From NCBI GenBank assembly GCA_963741525.1, contig CAVUIW010000013.1, forward strand, positions 1-64,000: a stretch of 64,000 bases of DNA, in the 5' to 3' direction. The notes below the pieces were generated by a model. That model was not told where the DNA came from. It did not search any database and saw only the letters and a list, made by a program, of their open reading frames with translations. Made by a program: the position numbers and the translations under genes. Every line of letters starts with the position of its first letter. Position 1 is the first letter of the stretch. Below, piece by piece: positions 1 through 8,597 of this stretch. The stretch is from JANNSX01 sp963741525. Lineage in GTDB: Bacteria; Pseudomonadota; Alphaproteobacteria; Rhizobiales; Hyphomicrobiaceae.

Positions 1-153
1 CCTGTCGGCGGAAGGTCTCCCGCGCGGTCCGCGTATGGCCCGAACGTGCGCAGGAACGCGCGACAGGGCGGCTCTGCGATGCCGGCCTGTCACAAGAGCA
101 CCGGCTGTGGCAGAACCAACCTCGACAGCCACGGATTTTCACCGAGCCCACCG

Positions 154-1059
154 ATGACGGCCGCAACGACCATGACCTCGACCGGCCGGACCCTCGGCAT
201 GGCGGTGACGTTGGGGGCGGCGCTGGCGTTGGCGATCAACAATGTCAGCTTTCCCTATGTGCATGCGGCCGGATGGAATGCGCAGTCGGTCGTGCTGATG
301 CGCTTCTGTTTCGCGACCGTGGTGATTGCATTTTTTGTTTTGCTTTCCGGCCGCAGCTTCGCACTCGCCGGCCGCGATATGGGCCATGCCTTCGGCAGCG
401 GCATCACGGTTGCCATCGGCGCGATCGGGCTTTTGGGCTCGTTCCAATTCATTCCCGTCAGCCTCGCCATCGTCATCATCTACACCAATCCGGTGCTGAC
501 GGCGGTCATGCTGTCGATCTGGCAGCGGCGGGCGCCAAGCTTCATCCAGATCATCTGCCTCATCACGGCGTTCATCGGGGTTGCGGTCTCGACCGGCCTC
601 GACCTCTCCTCGCTCGATCCGCGCGGGCTCGTCCTCGCGCTCATCAGCGCGGCCGGTTTCGCGCTGTCCTTCGCCTGGAACGGCGTCAAGCTCCGGCACG
701 CCGACGCCATGGTGGTGACGCTCTACATGGTGCTGTCGGGAGGGATCGCAACGGCCGCCTTCATTCTGACCTCCGGGAGCTTCCTCGCGCCGGCGACCGC
801 CATCGGCTGGCTGCTGTTCATGATCCCGGCCTGCTGCTTCACCTTCGCCATGCTCGGAATGTTCGAGGGCGTGAAGCGGATCGGTGGCGGACCGGCCGCC
901 ATGCTGATGAACCTGGAGCCGATCTTCACGGTTGGCCTCGCGCCTGTCGTCTTGGGCGAGACGCTGACGCCCATGCATATCGCGGGCGGCATTCTCGTCA
1001 TCGCTTCTGTATTTGTGTCGGAGCAGTGGGGCTCCCGCCAGAGCGAGACCCGGCCGTGA
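154..1059 (+). CDS. DMT (EamA) family transporter
   Basis: Inner-membrane drug/metabolite exporter of about 301 residues. The protein is almost entirely hydrophobic with about ten membrane segments arranged as two EamA halves; the second half carries the family-typical end in which an AAMLMNLEPIF stretch is followed by LGETLTP. I chose the ATG at 154 because the longer reading upstream (from 46) adds a polar, Cys/His-rich stretch unlike the family; the ATG at 172 is a possible alternative. The stop overlaps the GTG start of a second DMT gene, so the two are probably translationally coupled. The substrate cannot be told from sequence. Confidence 0.85.
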   Translation: MTAATTMTSTGRTLGMAVTLGAALALAINNVSFPYVHAAGWNAQSVVLMRFCFATVVIAFFVLLSGRSFALAGRDMGHAFGSGITVAIGAIGLLGSFQFIPVSLAIVIIYTNPVLTAVMLSIWQRRAPSFIQIICLITAFIGVAVSTGLDLSSLDPRGLVLALISAAGFALSFAWNGVKLRHADAMVVTLYMVLSGGIATAAFILTSGSFLAPATAIGWLLFMIPACCFTFAMLGMFEGVKRIGGGPAAMLMNLEPIFTVGLAPVVLGETLTPMHIAGGILVIASVFVSEQWGSRQSETRP

Positions 1060-1962
1060 CGGATGCCGTCGCGAAAGGTTCGCGCCGGTTGCCTGCTGGC
1101 TTCGCCGTGCTCGTATCCTCCGGCGTCGCGGTGGGCATCGGCAACTCGTTCATCCCCGTCTACTACGCCGCCGGCGGCAACGCCCCGACCATCATGGCGG
1201 CGCGTTATGCCTGGTGCATCCTGATCTCGTGTCTGGTGCTCGTCGTGCTCCGGCGCCCCTTGCGGCTGGCGCTCCGGCAGGTTCTGCCGGCCTTCGCGTC
1301 GGGAGCTCTTGTTCGGGGCCGGCGCCATCTCGGTCATCACCGCCTTCCAGTTCATTCCCGTCGGCGTCGCGATCCTCATCCTTTTCACGTTTCCGGTGCT
1401 GACGACGTTGCTGCAGGCGATCGTCCACCGGCACATGCCGGGCGCCGTGGAAATTGTCTGCCTTGCCGTGGCGCTTGCCGGGGTCGGGCTGACGGTCGGT
1501 TTGGACGAGGTGAAGTATGATCCCAGAGGCATCGTGCTCGCTCTGCTTGCGGCATGCGCGGTGACGCTCGCCTTCATCTCTGGCGGTCGAGCGCTCGAGG
1601 GAGCCCACTCGGTCGTCGTCTCGACCTACGTCGCGATCGCCGCGCTGGCGACGGCGCTGGCCTTTTCGTTCTTCAGCGAGCGTGGGCTCGTCACGCACCT
1701 CGCCGACGGCGGCTGGCGCGCTTTCGCGATTGTCGTGGCGACCAGCGCCATCGCTTTCTTTGGCCTGATGATCGGCATGAAGCTCGTCGGCGCGGTGCCG
1801 GCCGCCATGCTGACCAACCTCGAGGTCGTCTTCACCCTGGCCTTCGCGGCCTACTTCCTCGGCGAGGCGATGACACCGATGAAGCTCGCCGGAGCCGCGG
1901 TTGTCATTGGCGCCGTGCTGGTGGCGCAAACGCACGGGTGGTGGCGGCGGGGAGCGGATTAA
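1056..1962 (+). CDS. DMT (EamA) family transporter, frameshifted
   Basis: Second EamA-type transporter, paralogous to the upstream gene and overlapping it by 4 bases (GTGA). Reading from the GTG at 1056 gives the first membrane segments (VLVSSGVAVGIGNSFIPVY) until about 1307. The remainder (LFGAGAISVITAFQFIPVG to the stop at 1962) continues one frame over. Dropping one base at about 1308 (the C of GCTCTTGTTC) restores a 301-residue protein with both EamA halves and the LGEAMTP end motif. The rest of the gene is clean, so this may be a sequencing insertion rather than real inactivation. It may form a heteromeric pair with its neighbour. Confidence 0.75.
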
Positions 1963-2056
1963 CGCAGGAACAACGGCTTCATTTCCTCCCCCATAAACAG
2001 GCGAGGAAAGGATGCGGCCGTTCTTCCCGATTGATCCGGTCGATCGCGGACGCGCG

Positions 2057-2695
2057 TCAATGCCCGTCGAAATGCGGCAGGTGCTGCTTGACCTGGCCCT
2101 TCGGCGTCTCCAGCGGCAAGCCCCATTCGTGGCCGGCCTCGGCGAGGATGCACCAGAGATAGTCGGCCATCGAGATGCGGATGAGGATCTCGAAGGCCGG
2201 GCCCTGGCGGCCGGTGTCGTCGCGCGTCTGGCGGAGCACCGCGACCGCGCGGGCGATGTTGGACGACACGGCCTCGCCCGCCTTGAAGGCGCGCGGGTGC
2301 AAGTCGACCGTCATCAGCTTCATCAGCATCTCGCGGGACTTGGCGCCCTCGAGCAGGATCGCCGTGTAGTAGTCGGTGACATCGGTGACGAGGCTCGGCG
2401 TGCCGAAGAGGGCGACATCGAGTTTCGACTTGACACCCGCCTCCTCGCCCGGCGGCGTGAGGATCCACCACTCGTCCGGCGCGGCCCAGATGGCGGTGAC
2501 GCCGTTAGCGCTCGCCGTTGCCTTGACGGTGCGCGGCAGATCGATACCGATGGCGGTCGAGACGGGTGCGCCGACGCGATAGGCATCGCCCCGGAGCATG
2601 AGCTTGCCCTGGAACGGCACCTCGCGGAGCGAGGCGTCGGGCGAGGAGAGGCCCCGGCGATGGGCGAGAGCCGATTTGCGGCGCGGGTCGCTCAT
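2057..2695 (-). CDS. soxG: Sarcosine oxidase gamma subunit
   Basis: Small subunit (212 aa) of heterotetrameric sarcosine oxidase, which oxidatively demethylates sarcosine to glycine, giving H2O2 and 5,10-methylenetetrahydrofolate. It has the GcvT-like fold of SoxG: a short N-terminal region, then AIWAAPDEWWILTPPG and VTDVTDYYTAILLEGAKSRE, both characteristic of SoxG. Its ATG overlaps the stop of soxA by 4 bases, so it is the last gene of the minus-strand sox operon. The length is normal for the family and no lesions are seen. Confidence 0.92.
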   Translation of the reverse strand: MSDPRRKSALAHRRGLSSPDASLREVPFQGKLMLRGDAYRVGAPVSTAIGIDLPRTVKATASANGVTAIWAAPDEWWILTPPGEEAGVKSKLDVALFGTPSLVTDVTDYYTAILLEGAKSREMLMKLMTVDLHPRAFKAGEAVSSNIARAVAVLRQTRDDTGRQGPAFEILIRISMADYLWCILAEAGHEWGLPLETPKGQVKQHLPHFDGH

Positions 2696-5600
2696 GAGCG
2701 GCCTCCCTCGGGTTTCAGGAAATCGGTCCCGGTGACCTTGACCGGGATCGGTGGTCCGTCGCGGCGCGAGGCGTAGAGCGTCTCACCCATGCGCTTCCCC
2801 CCACCCGCGACGAGCGCCAGCGCGATCGAGCGTCCGGCGTTCGGGCTCATATAACTCGAGGTGACGAAGCCGAGCATCGGCACGGGCGGCGCCGGCTCGG
2901 TGGGCGTTGCGATGATGTGCGCGCCTTCCATGAGAACGAACTGCGGGTCGTCGGTCACGAGGCCGACAAGCTGCTTGCGGTTCGTGCGTGCGGTGTCCGA
3001 GCGCGTCAGCGAGCGCTTGCCGATGAAGTCCGCGTCCTTCTTGACGAGGCCCTCCATCCGGAGATCGACCGGCGTGATGGTGCCGTCGGTGTCCTGGCCG
3101 ACGATGATAAAGCCCTTCTCGGCGCGGAGCACGTGCATCGCCTCCGTGCCGTAGGGCGTCACCTCGAGCCCAAGCGATTTCGCCGTCTCGAAGATCTTCT
3201 CCCAGAGCCAGAGGCCGTAGGAGGCGGCGATGTTGATCTCGTAGGAGTGTTCACCGGTGAAGGAGATGCGGAAGACGCGTGTCGGCAACCCATCGATCGC
3301 CGCTTCTTTGAACGCCATGAACGGCAGCGCCGCTTCCGACACATCGAGATCGGGGCAAAGCTTTGCGACGATCTTCTCGCAACCCGGACCGCAGATGCTG
3401 GCGACTGCCCACTGCTCCGTCACGGTGTTCATGTAGACGTCGAGGTCGGTCCACTCGGTCTGGAGATATTCCTCGAGCCAGCCGAGCACGCGCGCGGCCC
3501 CGCCGGTCGTTGTCGTCATGTGGAAATGATCGTCGGCGAGGCAGGCCGTGACGCCGTCGTCGAACACCATGCCGTCCTCTTTCAGCATGAGGCCGTAGCG
3601 GCAGCGGCCAACGCCGAGCTTCTTCCAGGCATTCGTATAAACGCGGTTGAGAAACTCGCGCGCGTCTTGGCCCTTGATGTCGATCTTGCCCAGCGTCGAC
3701 GCATCGAGGATGCCGACGCCCGTGCGGGCGGCGCGGGTCTCGCGCTGCACGGCCTGATGGAAGGTCTCGCCGGTCTTCGGATAGGCCTGCGCACGCAACC
3801 AGTCGCCGACCGGCTCGAAGATGGCGCCGCGGTCGACATGCCAATCGTGCATCGGCGTCGTCCGCCGCGGCGAGTAGAGCGGACCGGTGTGCTGGCCGGC
3901 GAGCGCGCCGAACGTCACCGGTTTGAAGGGCTGGCGATAGGTGGTGATGCCGGTTTCGGGGATCGATTGGCCCAATGCATTGGCGATGATGCCGAAGGCG
4001 TTGACGTTGACGGTCTTGCCCTGGTCGGTGCCCATGCCGGTCGTCGTGTAGCGTTTCACATGCTCGATCGAGCGGTAGCCCTCCTGCACGGCGAGCTTGA
4101 GATCTTTCGATTGCACGTCGTTCTGCAAGTCGACGAAGGCGCGGGTCCGGCCCTTGTCGATGCCGGAGGGCAGCTCCGAAATCGTGTCGACGCGGTAGTG
4201 GATCGTGCGCTCGAGGTCGACGTGCGGCGTTTCTGGCGGAGAGGTGTCGAACCCCGCTTTCGATGCGGCTTCGGCGCCGGCCTTGGCGCCCTCGGAGAGC
4301 GCGTCGCCGAGCGATGTCTTCCCGTTGGCGCCGCCGGCCGAGCGCTCGCGCTGCCAGGAGACGGCCGGGCGGAAGCCCATTTGCCCCGCATCCCAGGCGA
4401 GCTTGCCGCGCGAGTGAGAGAACAGCGCGGCATTCGCCGACCAGCCGCCGGAGACGGCTATGAGGTCGGTCGAGATGAGTGTTTCAGGGCCGGTGACGCC
4501 GCCCTTTCCGTCGAGCGCGCGGACGACGCACAGGTTCACGCGGCTGCGTCCGCGCGTCGCGACGATGGCGGCATGCGTATAGACGGCGATGCCAAGCCGC
4601 TTGGCCTCGGCAACATGCTGCGGCTCCACCTCGGCGCGGGTGTCGACGATCGCCTGCACCTCGGCGCCGGCCTTCGCGAGGTCGAAGGCCGTCAGCCAGG
4701 CGCTCGAATTGTTCGTCATGACGACGGGGCGCCGGCCCGGCAGTACGGCGTAGCGATGGATGTAGGTCGAGACCGCGGAGGCGAGCATGATGCCCGGCCG
4801 GTCGTTACCGTGGAAGACGAGCGGGCGCTCGGCGGCCCCCGTCGCGAGCACGACTTCCGCCGCGCGCACGCGCCACATCTGCTGGCGAGGCTTGCCGGCC
4901 TTGCGCAGCTCGGGTGCCAGATGGTCCTGGCAACTCTGATGCAGGCCGACGAAATTGTCGGCATAGTAGCCGAAGGCGGTCGTCCGCGTCAGCACGGTCA
5001 CTTCCGGATGCTTCTCCAGCTCCTCGGCGATCGACTTGACCCAGGCTTGCGGTGAAAGCCCGCCGATCTTGTTGGTGAGCGGATCGAGGCCAAGCAACCG
5101 GCCGCCGAGCCGCGCGGTCTCCTCGCACAGGATCACGCGCGCGCCCGATTTCGCTGCGGCGAGCGCCGCCATCAGACCCGCCGCGCCGCCGCCGGCGACG
5201 AGCACGTCCACGTGCCGATTGAACGACTGGTAGTGCTCGGGATCGGGACCGGTGGGGGCTAAACCGAGGCCGGCGGCCTTGCGGATGCGCTTCTCATAGA
5301 ACATCCAGCCGGGCATGCCCATGAAGGTCTTGTAGTAGAAGCCGGCCGGCAGCCAGCGCCAGAACAGATCGTTGACGGCGCCGATGTCGAAGGCGAGCGA
5401 GGGCCAGACGTTCTGCGGGCGCGCCGTGAAGCCGTCATGGATCTCGACCTCGGTGGCGCGCGTGTTGGGATCGGTCGCGACGCTATCGCGGCCCACTTGC
5501 ACGAGTGCGGCGGGATCATCCGAGCCCGATCCGACGATGCCGCGGGGACGGTGATACTTGAAGCTCCGCGCCACCATGTGCACGCCGTTGGCGAGTAGCG

Positions 5601-5715
5601 CCGAGGCGAGCGTGTCTCCGGGATGGCCCTGATAGCTCTTGCCGTCGAAGGTGAATTTGATCGACCGGTTGCGGTCGACGAGGCCGCCCTTGGCGAGCCG
5701 GAATGCGCCGCTCAT
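2692..5715 (-). CDS. soxA: Sarcosine oxidase alpha subunit
   Basis: Large subunit, 1007 aa, the normal size for heterotetrameric sarcosine oxidase alpha. An N-terminal ferredoxin-like domain (about residues 10-100, including FTFDGKSYQGHPGDTLASAL) is followed by a Rossmann dinucleotide-binding domain starting at VDVLVAGGGAAGLMAALAAA (about residue 168). The C-terminal third is a GcvT-like folate-binding domain (GILDASTLGKIDIKGQDARE onward). In characterised enzymes this subunit binds NAD and tetrahydrofolate while the beta subunit carries the flavins. It overlaps soxD upstream and soxG downstream by 4 bases each, so D-A-G are tightly coupled. Confidence 0.95.
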   Translation of the reverse strand: MSGAFRLAKGGLVDRNRSIKFTFDGKSYQGHPGDTLASALLANGVHMVARSFKYHRPRGIVGSGSDDPAALVQVGRDSVATDPNTRATEVEIHDGFTARPQNVWPSLAFDIGAVNDLFWRWLPAGFYYKTFMGMPGWMFYEKRIRKAAGLGLAPTGPDPEHYQSFNRHVDVLVAGGGAAGLMAALAAAKSGARVILCEETARLGGRLLGLDPLTNKIGGLSPQAWVKSIAEELEKHPEVTVLTRTTAFGYYADNFVGLHQSCQDHLAPELRKAGKPRQQMWRVRAAEVVLATGAAERPLVFHGNDRPGIMLASAVSTYIHRYAVLPGRRPVVMTNNSSAWLTAFDLAKAGAEVQAIVDTRAEVEPQHVAEAKRLGIAVYTHAAIVATRGRSRVNLCVVRALDGKGGVTGPETLISTDLIAVSGGWSANAALFSHSRGKLAWDAGQMGFRPAVSWQRERSAGGANGKTSLGDALSEGAKAGAEAASKAGFDTSPPETPHVDLERTIHYRVDTISELPSGIDKGRTRAFVDLQNDVQSKDLKLAVQEGYRSIEHVKRYTTTGMGTDQGKTVNVNAFGIIANALGQSIPETGITTYRQPFKPVTFGALAGQHTGPLYSPRRTTPMHDWHVDRGAIFEPVGDWLRAQAYPKTGETFHQAVQRETRAARTGVGILDASTLGKIDIKGQDAREFLNRVYTNAWKKLGVGRCRYGLMLKEDGMVFDDGVTACLADDHFHMTTTTGGAARVLGWLEEYLQTEWTDLDVYMNTVTEQWAVASICGPGCEKIVAKLCPDLDVSEAALPFMAFKEAAIDGLPTRVFRISFTGEHSYEINIAASYGLWLWEKIFETAKSLGLEVTPYGTEAMHVLRAEKGFIIVGQDTDGTITPVDLRMEGLVKKDADFIGKRSLTRSDTARTNRKQLVGLVTDDPQFVLMEGAHIIATPTEPAPPVPMLGFVTSSYMSPNAGRSIALALVAGGGKRMGETLYASRRDGPPIPVKVTGTDFLKPEGGRS

Positions 5716-6077
5716 CGGACACCTCCGTCGCGGACGATCTTCGCGGCATCGTTGCCGGAGCCGGCGGGCGGCTCGCCCGACGGGGTGGCGGGCAGCGCGT
5801 CGGTCACCTCCGGTTTCGGATCGCCCGGTTTGTAAAAGGCGAGGAACTTGTCATTGGACGTGTTGCGCACGGCGTTGAACCATTTGCGGCAGCCCGACGC
5901 GTGCATCCAGCGCTCGCGGAAAATGCCTTTGGGATTGTTGCGCATGAAGACGAACTCGGCCCACTGGTCGTCGGTCATCTCATGGCTGTTGGTGGGGCGC
6001 GGGATATGCGCTTCGCCACCGTAGCTGAACTCGCTCTGGTCACGCGGACCGCACCAGGGGCAGGTAATGACGAGCAT
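5712..6077 (-). CDS. soxD: Sarcosine oxidase delta subunit
   Basis: Zinc-binding small subunit (121 aa). The four zinc ligands known for SoxD are at the expected places: Cys6 and Cys9 (CPWCG), His59 and Cys63 (MHASGC). The domain body ends near FLAFYKPGD; the last 25 or so residues are a Pro/Ala/Gly-rich tail that overlaps the soxA start by 4 bases. Upstream, where soxB would be expected, lie two foreign-looking genes (6083-7120), so soxD is separated from soxB by about 1.1 kb. Confidence 0.93.
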   Translation of the reverse strand: MLVITCPWCGPRDQSEFSYGGEAHIPRPTNSHEMTDDQWAEFVFMRNNPKGIFRERWMHASGCRKWFNAVRNTSNDKFLAFYKPGDPKPEVTDALPATPSGEPPAGSGNDAAKIVRDGGVR

Positions 6078-6082
6078 GTGGG

Positions 6083-6412
6083 TCAGCTCCAGCGCGAATT
6101 GGATTGAGGGGCGGGATCGACGCCCGGGATTTTTCTCTGCGGCAGCGGCGGCACGGGCGTGCGCCCGCAGACGATGTTCCAGTAGTGCCAGGAACGGATG
6201 TCGAAGACGCCGGGAGGAGCGTGCTCGAGGGCTGAGCGGAAGTCGTCCAAGGAGACGTACCGGCGCACGAGCGCATAGTCGGACGGTGTCGTGAACGTCA
6301 TCAGATAGGAGAGAAATGTGTGCGGATACCGCAAGGTCTCCTCGCCGTCTTGAAACCAGACGATACGGCGGGCAACATCCAGAAGCTCTGCGGTGTGCGG
6401 GAGCGCAATCAT
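6083..6412 (-). CDS. Small partner protein of AbiEii-type nucleotidyltransferase
   Basis: A 109-aa soluble protein starting MIALPHTAELLDVARRIVWF. Its ATG overlaps the stop of the upstream nucleotidyltransferase gene by 4 bases (ATGA), the usual toxin-antitoxin type coupling. The pattern with a conserved WF near residue 20, FLSYLMTF, LRRYVS-like and an RSWHYWN-x-GR-x-P-PPLP end matches, from memory, a family often found beside AbiEii/AbiGii nucleotidyltransferases; I know no function for it. It stops 5 bases before soxD, so it is probably transcribed with the sox genes. A role as antidote or cofactor of its neighbour is inference from the overlap. Confidence 0.7.
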   Translation of the reverse strand: MIALPHTAELLDVARRIVWFQDGEETLRYPHTFLSYLMTFTTPSDYALVRRYVSLDDFRSALEHAPPGVFDIRSWHYWNIVCGRTPVPPLPQRKIPGVDPAPQSNSRWS

Positions 6413-7120
6413 GGGAACGCCTTCCAGCGCTTGGGATCGCGCCGATAGGCCTCGAGGGTCGCGTCGTAGCTGCTCATGTCGATTTTCGCGGCGGCCTGTA
6501 CCAGGCCATCCCGCACGTTCGGCGGCACGGAGGCGAACTCCATGTCGTCGAAGTAGGTGAGCGCCTTCAGCGCCACAAACGGGTTGAAGCTCTGACCCTC
6601 GAATACGAGACTGGCGGCTACCAGCGCCGCGAAAAAATCGATGCCGCCGACCGTTACGAGCGCATGGATATCGATGTAGTCTTTGGCCGTTGCGCGCTGG
6701 AAGATGACGTTGACCTTGGTTGCCGCGAGATCGATCAGCGGCGCCAATCGCAAGCGCGGTGAAGCGCTCACATGCTCGGTGCCGATAATGCGCAGCTGCT
6801 TTGGCGGACAGAAGAACGATAACTTGACACCCTTGCCGCGCTGGGTCGTGACGCGACAGCGTGTCCTTCGTCATCTGGAAGACCTCGGCCCCCTTCAGAT
6901 AGGGCACGGTGTCGAGCAGGCTTGCGGGATCGAAGGATTCAGTCGTGAAGAAGTCGAAATCTTCCGACGCCCGATGCCCCAACCGCAGCGCAAGCGCCGT
7001 CCCGCCGTAGAGTACGAACTGGCTGGGCGTGCTTCCGAGTTCGTCCCAGAGCTTGCGCTGGGCCTCGGGCAGCACGTCGAGATGCAGCTTAGCCACCTTG
7101 CCTTTCGACGTGCGCGCCAT
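6409..7120 (-). CDS. AbiEii/AbiGii-family nucleotidyltransferase, frameshifted
   Basis: Nucleotidyltransferase-fold protein of the AbiEii/AbiGii toxin family. The N-terminal part (MARTSKGKVAKLHL) contains LYGGTALALRLGHR followed by SEDFDFF, the G-G-x-A and D-x-D signature of the catalytic core. At about 6853 the frame shifts by one extra base: before it MTKDTLS, after it VTTQRGKGVKLSFFCPPKQL and a helical C-terminal part with KDYIDIHAL. Without that base the product is 236 aa. It sits between soxB and soxD in the same orientation, 47 bases after soxB. AbiEii proteins modify tRNA or nucleotides in phage-abortive systems; whether this one does is unknown. No AbiEi-type antitoxin is present. Confidence 0.75.
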
Positions 7121-7167
7121 CGCCAACGACCTCGCGTCCTCAGTCAGCGCCACCGCCACCAGCAACC

Positions 7168-8421
7168 TCAATGCGCGACCGCCGCCGCGCCATGCTCGGC
7201 GACGAGCGCGCCGGAGGCGAAGCGGGTGAGGGAGAAGGGCGCGGCGATGGCATTGGGCTCGTCGTTGGCGAGGAGGTCGGCGAACGTGTGGCCCGAGCCC
7301 GGCGTCGCCTTCCAGCCGCCGGTGCCCCAACCGGCATTGATGTAAAATCCCTTGACCTTCGTCTTCGAGATGATCGGCGAGGCATCGGGGCAGGTGTCGA
7401 CAATGCCGCCCCACTGCCGCATCAGCCGCAACCGCGAGAATACCGGGAACAGCTCGATCAGCGCCGCGATTGAATGCTCGATGATGTCGAGGCCGCCGCG
7501 CTGCGTGTAGGAGTTGTGGCTGTCGATGCCGGCGCCGATCACCAGCTCGCCCTTGTCGGACTGGCTCACATAGGCGTGCACCGCGTTCGACATGACGACG
7601 CAGGGAATGAGCGGCTTCAAGGGTTCCGAGACCAGCGCCTGCAGCGGATGGCTCTGGATCGGTAGGCGGATGTCGAGCATCGAAGCCAGAACGGAGGTGT
7701 GGCCGGCCACGACGCATCCGACCTTCGGCGTCTTGATATCGCCCTTCGTGGTCGTCACTCCGCTGACTTGGCCGGCCTCCGTCGTGATACCCGTCACCTC
7801 GCAGTTCTGGACGATGTCGACGCCCATGGCGTCGGCCGCCCGCGCGAGCCCCCAGCATACCGCATCGTGCCGGTTGACGCCGCCCCGCCGCTGCAGCGTC
7901 GCGCCCAACACCGGATAGCGCGCGTTCGCCGCGATCGAGATCGCCGGGCAGAACTCCTTCACCTGCTTGGCGTCGAGATATTCGGCATCGACGCCGTTGA
8001 GGCGGTTCGCCTCGACGCGGCGCTTGAGGCCGCGTGCCTCGCTCTCGTCGTGGGCGAGGTTCATGACGCCGCGATGGCTCATCATGATGTTGTAGTTGAG
8101 CTCGGTGCTCAAGTTCTCCCAGAGCGTCAGCGCGTGCCCGTAGATGGCGGCGCTGGCATCCTCCAGATAGTTCGAGCGGATGATGGTCGTGTTGCGTCCT
8201 GAATTGCCGCCGCCGATCCAGCCCTTCTCGATGACGGCGATGTTCGTCATCCCGTGGTTCTTGGCGAGGTAATAGGCGGTCGCCAGCCCATGCCCGCCGC
8301 CGCCGATGATAACGGCGTCGTATTTGCCCTTGGGCGCGGCCGGATGCCGCCAGACGGGCTCCCAGCCCTTGTGGCCGGAAAGGCCCTCGCGGAAAAGGGA
8401 GAAGACGTTGTATTTGCTCAT
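7168..8421 (-). CDS. soxB: Sarcosine oxidase beta subunit
   Basis: Flavoprotein subunit (417 aa from the ATG at 8421; upstream in-frame codons give arginine-rich sequence and are excluded). MSKYNVFSLF is a typical SoxB N-terminus and is followed by the FAD-binding Rossmann motif DAVIIGGGGHGLATAYYLAK (about residues 35-54) and GNSGRNTTIIRSNYL. In the family it carries FAD and covalent FMN and is where sarcosine is dehydrogenated. It is the first gene of the sox operon. The usual next gene, soxD, is displaced by the AbiEii-like module. Confidence 0.94.
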   Translation of the reverse strand: MSKYNVFSLFREGLSGHKGWEPVWRHPAAPKGKYDAVIIGGGGHGLATAYYLAKNHGMTNIAVIEKGWIGGGNSGRNTTIIRSNYLEDASAAIYGHALTLWENLSTELNYNIMMSHRGVMNLAHDESEARGLKRRVEANRLNGVDAEYLDAKQVKEFCPAISIAANARYPVLGATLQRRGGVNRHDAVCWGLARAADAMGVDIVQNCEVTGITTEAGQVSGVTTTKGDIKTPKVGCVVAGHTSVLASMLDIRLPIQSHPLQALVSEPLKPLIPCVVMSNAVHAYVSQSDKGELVIGAGIDSHNSYTQRGGLDIIEHSIAALIELFPVFSRLRLMRQWGGIVDTCPDASPIISKTKVKGFYINAGWGTGGWKATPGSGHTFADLLANDEPNAIAAPFSLTRFASGALVAEHGAAAVAH

Positions 8422-8597
8422 CCCGGCCCCTGCTCGGATTTGGCGAGCGACAGTGGTGTCGCGCCCAATGATTTCGCGAGATTGCAGAGTCTGGCGCCCC
8501 CAGCCCCGCCGAATGCGACGGACCCTATATTGCCCGCGCCGATGCGGCAACGCGGCTTCGGCAAATGCGGGGATTGGCGAGGGTTATGGGGGCCGGG

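Noticed and set aside
2917..5055. Long plus-strand open frame (712 codons) opposite soxA
   Set aside because: It is the antisense shadow of a high-GC gene: Arg/Ala/Gly/Asp-rich, no recognisable domain, and soxA on the other strand is a full, well-known protein.
6409..7120. Complete AbiE system (AbiEi plus AbiEii)
   Set aside because: No winged-helix AbiEi antitoxin gene lies upstream; soxB does.
6083..7858. Single 591-codon minus-strand frame joining soxB shadow sequence, the AbiEii part and the small partner
   Set aside because: Its first third overlaps soxB out of frame; the real units are two separate genes, the first with a frameshift.
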